Assembly (NCBI GenBank): GCA_009823505.1
Contig: VZQC01009601.1
Location: 759,774-823,773, forward strand
Origin: Rhizomys pruinosus
Lineage: Eukaryota; Chordata; Mammalia; Rodentia; Spalacidae
Reading direction: 5' to 3'
Length of the DNA stretch: 64,000 nucleotides
Part shown: positions 1 through 64,000 of the stretch, one piece after another
Position numbering within the stretch: the stretch's first letter is position 1
Layout of the letters: each line of letters starts with the position of its first letter
Program-made: the position numbers and the translations under genes
Notes under the pieces: model-generated
What the model saw: the letters and a program-made list of their open reading frames with translations, nothing else
What the model was told of the DNA's origin: nothing
The model's database searches: none

Positions 1-461
1 ATCCTGGGTGTCAACTTGACTGGACTAAGGAACAAATAAGAGAAAAAGGATCTTCGGATTGGACCACCTCAACCCGGATGGCCCACCCCAAATGTGGGCA
101 TTACCTTCTGCTGGCAGGCAGTATAAAAGGCCACGGCAGAGGGAGCTGGTCCCTTTTTTCCTGCGGCTTGCCTCTCTCTCACTGGTGAGTTTGTCTTGTT
201 GCTGCGATCAACCCTTCGGATCCCAGCATGTACTGAGACCGGCAGATCTCCTGGAATCCACCAGGCCTTCAGTACCAGATTGGGATGACTGAGACATCCA
301 GCCTTGCAGATTGAGCAGTTCCCTGGATTCTCAGCCTCTCCAATGCAGTGTGGCTACTGTTGGACTCCTTGAACTCTGTCATGTGAGCAAATCAATAAAT
401 TGTATATAGCTATATATTTGTCCTGTTGCTTCTGTTTCTTTATAGAACCCTGACTAATACA
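1..461 (+). mobile_element. 5' LTR of ERVL-type endogenous retrovirus (left end cut off)
   Basis: The sequence is nearly the same as 4019-4459, so the two are the LTRs of one provirus. It has a TATA box (tataaaa, 122-128), a polyadenylation signal (aataaa, 394-399) and ends in ...ctaataca before the primer-binding site. By comparison with the 3' LTR, about 40 bp of its 5' end are outside the window. The LTRs differ at many positions, so the insertion is old. Confidence 0.85.
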
Positions 462-3400
462 GATTTTGGTACCAGGAGTGGTTCTAGAGAAACAGAATTG
501 AAAGGATGAATTTCTTTAGTGGGCTTGGTAGTTTCTGGAGCCAGCTCTCCAATCCAATGAAGCCTAGAGTTACTGAAGGCTCTCCTGGTGGCATGAAGAG
601 GAATGATAATCCTTGGTGCAGACTATTTGATGTAATTATGAAGATAGATCCATTTGACTCACCGAACTCACCTACCTGCTCGTAGAAGCAAGGAATTTAG
701 CGACTCTATATTAAAACGTTTGAGAAATTGCAGAAAATAAGGAAAATAATGATGTTGCCTGGTTGCCCCTAGCATCTCTGGATAAAGTGATAGAGGAAAA
801 TAAGGAGCTCAGTGATAAAAATGACCAGCTCCGGATTCGAAACAACATTTAAAGGTTTCCAAGTGTGCTCTGGAAGAGAATCTTCTCCCCAGCAGCCAAA
901 GAGCTAAAGCCACAGAAAATCAAGCTGGAGCCCTTATTATACGTTTGGCTGATTTACAACACACAAATTTAATTCCCAGCCATGAAGAGTGTCAGCAGTT
1001 AAGTGAGGCACTGGTGGGAAAGGGTTGGAACCCTGAAACTTGGATGGAGATGTGTTGGAGAACCACGATGATGAGGATTTTGAACCCTCAGATTCTGAGG
1101 GATTTTCTTTATCTGAGGAATTAAATCTCCCCACCCTCAGCAGAGAATCCACACCTGCAGATCCCTCCTCCCCACCCTTGCTCATGAGGAAACTAATCTC
1201 CCCCACCCATGGAGCTAATGTCCCTCAGGGCCCAGAATTGTTGCCTCTAGACCTATAACCAGATTGAAGTCTAAGCAAGCCCCTAAAGGTAGATAGAAAG
1301 TGTGGTCCACGAGGAGGTGCACTACACCACTAAAGAAATTAATGAGTTTGCCAATTCATTCTGGCAGAAGCCTAAGGAATATGTGTGGAATTGATTTTAA
1401 GGGTGTGGGATATGGTGGAAGGAATATAAAATTGGATCAGACTGAGTTTATCGATATGAGCCCACTGAGTAGAGATTCTAGGTTTAACATGGAAGCTCGA
1501 GCAGTTAAAAAGGTGTTAAAGTTTATTTGAATGGTTGGCTGATTATTTATTAAAACATGGCCTTACAGGAGGATTAGAGAGCCTGATATTCCTTTGGTTA
1601 GTATTGATGAAGGGATTGGAGGGTCAGGCAGATGGGCATGCTCGAGTGGATTCGAAGTGTAAAACCACATTCTCCACAATAGAGGACCAGAGGACTGCCC
1701 TTTCAACTGAATTTATAAGATGGAAAGTACTGAGAGAGACACCAGAACATTGAAGAGCTTTGTTTTTGCTCTATTTCTTATGCCAGATCTTACAGTTAGA
1801 GAAGTTGTTGTCGCTTGCATAAATTAAATGTACATGTAATGGTTTAACAGGACTCAGGGTAGGCATCAGGTGGCGGCACTGAATCACAGAAGGCCAAATG
1901 AGCATATTACATAGTTATCATAATGGGGGAAAGGCAAAACAATGCCTATAATGGCATGACCGGAAATGATCTTTGGAACTGGCTAATTATCATGGTTTTC
2001 CCAGGAACCAAATACATAAGAAGCCTACTAAGTTTTATTTGATCTGTATAAGCAGAAAAGCGCTAGAACAAATGACAGGAAGTCAACATTGGATTTCACA
2101 GTAACGAATCCCTCCAGTTAACCATTTTCAGATTTGAGACAGTTCACAGACCCAGAACCCCTTGAATGAAGGGGTGGCCGTTGCTTCATGAGGAAGGACC
2201 TTGTCACAATACCAAAGAGTTATGCTGTGTTGTCTTCCTGCTTCCTTCCCCAGAGGGACCTGAGGCCTTTTACTAGGGTAACTGTACACTGGGAAAATGG
2301 AAATAATCAGACTTTTCAAGCCTATTGGATACTGTTCTGAGTTGACACTGATCCACAGGAGACCTAAAAAAAAGCATTGTGGCCCTCCGTTAAAGTAGGG
2401 CCTATGGAGGTCAGGGGATAAATGGAGTTTTGGCTGAAGTCCGACTCACAGTGGGCCCAGTGGGTCCCAGAACTCATCCTGTGTTATTTCCCCAGTCCCA
2501 GAATGTATAATTGGGATAGATAATTAGAAATTGGCAGAATCCCCACATTGTTCCTGATCTGTGGAGTGAGGGCTATTATGGTTGGAAAGGCCAATGGAAA
2601 CCATTGGTGTTGCCTTACCAGGGAAAATAGTGAACAAAAACAGTATCATATCCCCAGAGGGATTGCAGAAATTAGTGCCACCATCAGGATTTGAAAGATG
2701 CAGGGGTGGTGATTCCTACCACATCTCCATTTAACCTCAATTTGGCCTGTGCAAAAGACAGATGATCATGGAGAATGACAGTTGACTAATCGAAAACTCA
2801 ACCAAGTAGTGACAATTGCAGCGCTGTACCAGATGTGTGTCCTTATTTGAGCAGATTATTATGTCTCCTGGTACCTGGTACAGCACTATTGATCTGGCCA
2901 ATGCTTTCTTCTCAAACCGGTTCATAAGGACCACCAGAAGCAATTTGCTTTAGCATGGCAGGGCCAACAGTATATCTTTACGTCTTACCTCAAGGGTATG
3001 TTTACTCTCCAGCCTTGTGCCAAATTGTTAGAAGGGATCTTGATCGCCTGACTCTTCCACAAAAAATCACACGGGGTCCACTATATTGATGATGTTATGC
3101 TGATTGGACCAGTGAACAGGAGGTAACAGCTAGTCTAGACTTGTTGGTAAAGCAAATGCGCATGAGAGGATGGGAAATAAATTCAACTAAAATTCAAGGG
3201 CCATCTACCCGGTGAAGTTTCTAGGAGTTCAATGGTGTGGAGCATGCAGAGACATTCCTTTAAGGTAAAGAATAAGTTGTTGCACCTGGCCCCTCCCTCC
3301 ACCAAGAAGAAGCACAATTTAGTGGGCGTTTTGGATTCTGGAGGCAGACATTCCTCATCTGGGTGTGTTACTACGACCCATATATCAGGTGACTCGAAGG

Positions 3401-3979
3401 CAGCAAACTTTGAGTGGGGCTGGGAACAGAAAAGGCTCTTCAAAGGTCCAGCTGCAGTGCAGGCTGCTCGCCTGCTCGCCCCTAGGGCCATATGATCCAG
3501 CAGACCAATGGTGCTTGAGGTATCAGGGGCAGATAGAGATGCTGTCTGAAGTCTGTGGCAGGCTCCCATAGGGAATCACACAGCAGAGGTGCTTGCTGAT
3601 GGTGGAGGAAATACAGAATGGTAGTAGAAGAAGTAGTCATAAATATCACTGAGGCCAGGGGACCAGTTGCAGAAACGTGGATTATGATAGATATTAACTT
3701 TGTCCTATTTGGTTAAAGATGTGCTTGTTCATATAATAATGTATATTAGGCAGATATTTGTGTTGTTCCCTTTGAATGTGCAACTGAGATAAATGTTAAG
3801 TGTTGTCATATTTAGGTTATTAGATACTGAAGGACTAAGTGTTCCTCAAGGACATTACCACCTACTCTAAGATATAATGCTTTGCTATTGCACATGAGAC
3901 ACTTATAACATGTTAGGTGGAATTATACCTTGCCATTGTTTGCATTTGACATTTAAGCATAAGAGAGCTATTTATTGGG
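462..3979 (+). pseudogene. Decayed ERVL-type provirus interior (gag and reverse transcriptase remnants)
   Basis: About 3.5 kb between two LTRs. An acidic reading frame around 1040-1258 may be a gag remnant. From about 2740 to 3560 all frames together contain pieces of a retroviral reverse transcriptase, including the active-site motif YIDD at 3082-3093. The frames are broken by many stops and frameshifts, and no intact gene remains. RNase H and integrase are not recognisable: the 3' LTR begins about 400 bp after the reverse transcriptase remnant, so the downstream half of pol appears deleted. No envelope sequence was seen. It lies in the intron upstream of the first visible MIPEP exon, in the same orientation. 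Confidence 0.8.
467..481 (+). other. Retroviral primer-binding site, tRNA-Leu type
   Basis: tggtaccaggagtgg lies 5 bp after the end of the 5' LTR and is complementary to the 3' end of a tRNA-Leu. A Leu primer is the hallmark of the ERVL group. Confidence 0.8.
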
Positions 3980-4459
3980 TGTCAAGTTACAAGGTGTGGC
4001 TTGTGATGGTATCCTGTGTCAACTGACTGGACAAGGAAAAAAAAGAGAAAAAGGATCTTCGATTGGACCCCTCAACCCGGATGGCCACCCCAAATGTGGG
4101 CGTTACCTTCTGCCTGGCAGGCAGTATAAAGGCCATGGCAGAGGGGAGCTGGTCCCTTTTTTTCCGTGGCTTGCCTCTCTTCTCACTGGTGAGTTTGTCT
4201 TGCTGCTGTGATCAACCTCGGATCCCAGCATGTACTGAGACCGGCAGATCTCTTGGAATCCTCGGGCCTTCAGCACCAGATTGGGACTACTGAGACATCC
4301 AGCCTTGCGGACTGAGCAGTTCCCTGGATTCTCAGCTTCTCCAGACGGTGCGGCTACTGTTTGGACTCCTTGAACCTCGGTCACATGAGCAAATCAATAA
4401 ATTGTATATAGCTATATATTCATCCTGTTGCTTCTGTTTCTTTAGAGAACCCTAATACA
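3980..4459 (+). mobile_element. 3' LTR of the ERVL-type provirus
   Basis: Starts TGTCAAGTTACAAGG and ends ...cctaataca. TATA box tataaa at 4125-4130, polyadenylation signal aataaa at 4396-4401. It pairs with the sequence at 1-461. Confidence 0.85.
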
Positions 4460-5062
4460 AAGGTATATATGGCCTTTCCTGCTGAACATCTGATTAACAG
4501 TGACTGCCTTGGACCCTGACATGGGAGGATCCATGACAATGGTAGCAAAATAAATCCTTCTGTTTGTTAAACACTGAAGTTCTTTAGCTGTGAGTGGCCT
4601 GGGGGTCTAGCTCAGCCCTGAGACCCCAAGTAAAGAACATGGATGATGGACGGTGTTAGGGACACTGTCCCTTCCTCAGGCTCTGCTAGGCAGGAGTGGA
4701 TTTGAGTCTAGGCCAGGTTTCTACATTGGCCCTGAGGATTCCAGAGCCTTAAGCACCCAGGGAGTGAGGACAGTGGAGCTGCAGATTGGGTTGTGGCTCT
4801 TTATTCCCAGTTTGGGTGCAGAGTAGGTGGCTGCACAGATTTGTGAGGGTGAGGAGTGCACAGGTGGTCTCGGTCAGTCTTCATGGTGGCCTGAGTTCCA
4901 AGGACCACAGTCAGCTAGCTTTGCATGTGTCTGTGGCTGCAGTCTGTGTCCTGAGCCGCCCCAGCCAGGATGGACCTGCCATTCCTGCCCACTGAGCACA
5001 GCTGAGTTTCAGGGTGCTGAGCTCAAGACTTCAGAAAAGCTTCCTGTTGACTCAGCCCGTCT
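4460..5062. other. Intron sequence, nothing recognised
   Basis: Between the provirus and the 90-bp array. No exon, SINE or RNA gene could be supported. Confidence 0.5.
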
Positions 5063-6066
5063 TGCCTCCTCGATTCTTTGTGCTTATTCAAACCCTGGGC
5101 TGCTCCTGCACGTGGCTGGTAGGAAGTGGTTCTCCATCCCAGATCCTTGTCCCTGGTCCTCCCGTCTTTGTGCTTATTCAATCCCTGGGCTGCTCCTGCA
5201 TGTGGCTGGTAGGAAGTGGTTCTCCATCCCAGATCCTTGTCCCTGGTCCTCCCGTCTTTGTGCTTATTCAAACCCTGGGCTGCTCCTGCATGTGGCTGGT
5301 AGGAAGTGGTTCTCCATCCCAGATCCTTGTCCCTGGTCCTCCCAGTCTTTGTGCTTATTCAAACCCTGGGCTGCTCCTGCACGTGGCTGGTAGAGTGGTT
5401 CTCCGTCCCAGACCTGTTCCCGGTCCTCCCGTCTTTGTGCTATCAAACCCTGGGCTGCTCCTGCATGCGGCTGAGTGGAAGGGGTTCCCGTCCCAGATCC
5501 TTGTCCCTGGTCCTCCCGTCTTTGGTTCTTATTCAATCCCTGGGCTGCTTCTCATGCATGGGGATGTGGTTAGGAAGTGGTTTGCTCCTGCCCATGATCC
5601 CTGTCCCCTGGTCCCTCCCGACTTTGTGCTTATTCAAACCTGGGCTGCTCCTGCACGTGGCTGGTAGGAAGTAGTTCTCCATCCCAGATCCTTGTCCCTG
5701 GTCCTCCCGTCTTTGTGCTTATTCAAACCCTGGGCTGCTCCTGCATGTGGATGGTAGGAAGTGGTTCTCCATCCCAGATCCTTGTCCCCTGTCCTCCCGT
5801 CTTTGTGCTTATTCAAACCGTGGGCTGCTCCTGCACGTGGCTGGTAGGAAATGGTTCTCCATCCCAGATCCCTGTCCCCTGTCCTCTCGTCTTTGTGCTT
5901 ATTCAAACCCTGGGCTGCTCCTGCACGTGGCTGGTAGGAAATGGTTCTCCGTCCCAGATCCTTGTCCCCTGTCCTCCCGTCTTTGTGCTTATTCAAACCC
6001 TGGGCTGCTCCTGCACATGGCTGGTAGGAAGTGGTTCTCCGTCCCAGATCTTTGTCCCATCCTCCC
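5063..6066. repeat. 90-bp minisatellite, about 11 copies
   Basis: The core tgggctgctcctgca recurs at 90-bp spacing in the regular part (the tgctcctgca element falls at 5101, 5191 and 5281). Units at about 5345-5640 carry many small insertions and deletions; those before and after are regular. Since 90 is a multiple of three and the unit lacks stops in several frames, both strands show long ORFs (up to 217 codons), which are repeat artefacts. The array ends 270 bp before the acceptor of a MIPEP exon. Confidence 0.95.
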
Positions 6067-6337
6067 GATGTGCTATGGCTCCTCCTCAGTTTGGGCTTGC
6101 CTTTGTCTTCTAGGACAGTTTGGACTTTTGGCATTTTGGCTGACAGATTGCCTGTCCTTCTACTGAACAGCTTTTAAATATGCCTACTAATTCTTTGTCC
6201 AAAAGAAGACACAGAAAATGACTCCCACATTTTGGTGTCTAGGCATGGGTGTGTGACCCTCTAACGCCATTCTTGTGGAGTCAAACCAAAAAAAGAAGAT
6301 TAGAAATCATGTTTGGTTTTATTTGTTATTTTTCTAG
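6067..6337 (+). other. Intron 3' end preceding the first visible MIPEP exon
   Basis: Unique sequence with an acceptor at 6336-6337 preceded by a T-rich tract (ttatttgttatttttctag). Confidence 0.6.

Positions 6338-64000
<57,663 letters not shown>

Noticed and set aside
5014..5667. 217-codon ORF with CSC repeats resembling a cysteine-rich secreted protein
   Set aside because: Product of the 90-bp array; competing ORFs of similar length occur in other frames and on the other strand.

Overview
The window is nuclear DNA of a muroid rodent. It is dense in B1, B2, B3, B4 and ID SINEs, rodent L1 fragments and ERVL/MaLR-type LTRs, and its only recognisable gene is split into short exons with canonical GT-AG introns. 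Several B2 copies are young: CpGs are intact and target-site duplications (TSDs) are perfect. The genus cannot be fixed from the sequence alone.

The gene is MIPEP, mitochondrial intermediate peptidase (family M3), on the + strand. Twelve consecutive internal exons lie at 6338-6424, 13413-13476, 17582-17764, 18320-18476, 25995-26043, 28080-28140, 31109-31161, 33382-33535, 35011-35088, 36841-37045, 38520-38629 and 61096-61170. They join in frame as 1276 nt, about 425 codons, corresponding to roughly residues 150-576 of a protein of about 713 residues. They include the zinc motif HEMGH (36985-36999) and the third zinc ligand Glu (38546-38548). The transit-peptide exons lie left of the window. 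The last exons, with the C-terminal part of the catalytic domain, lie right of it. No frameshift or stop was found in the coding exons, so the gene looks functional. No other protein-coding or structural RNA gene could be supported; the long ORFs in the window are tandem repeats whose units lack stops.

Layout: 1-4459, a decayed ERVL-type provirus with both LTRs, a tRNA-Leu primer site and a reverse transcriptase remnant. 5063-6066, a 90-bp minisatellite just upstream of the first visible exon. 6425-38519, eleven short to medium introns full of SINEs and carrying five further minisatellites. 38630-61095, a 22.5-kb intron with a Tigger-like element at its 5' end, a 2.3-kb 79-bp array, a 5'-inverted (twin-primed) L1 and a 49-bp array of about 18 copies. 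61096-61170, the last visible exon, followed at once by a 66-bp minisatellite.

The most unusual feature is that 66-bp array (61165-61627). Its unit contains the exon's own 5' splice site, so six further CAG|GT donors follow the authentic one at exact 66-nt (22-codon) steps with no stop between them. Each could extend the exon in frame. A second theme is the number of minisatellites (at least eleven) in one gene, several of which clearly arose inside transposable elements (B1, L1, an LTR-like repeat).
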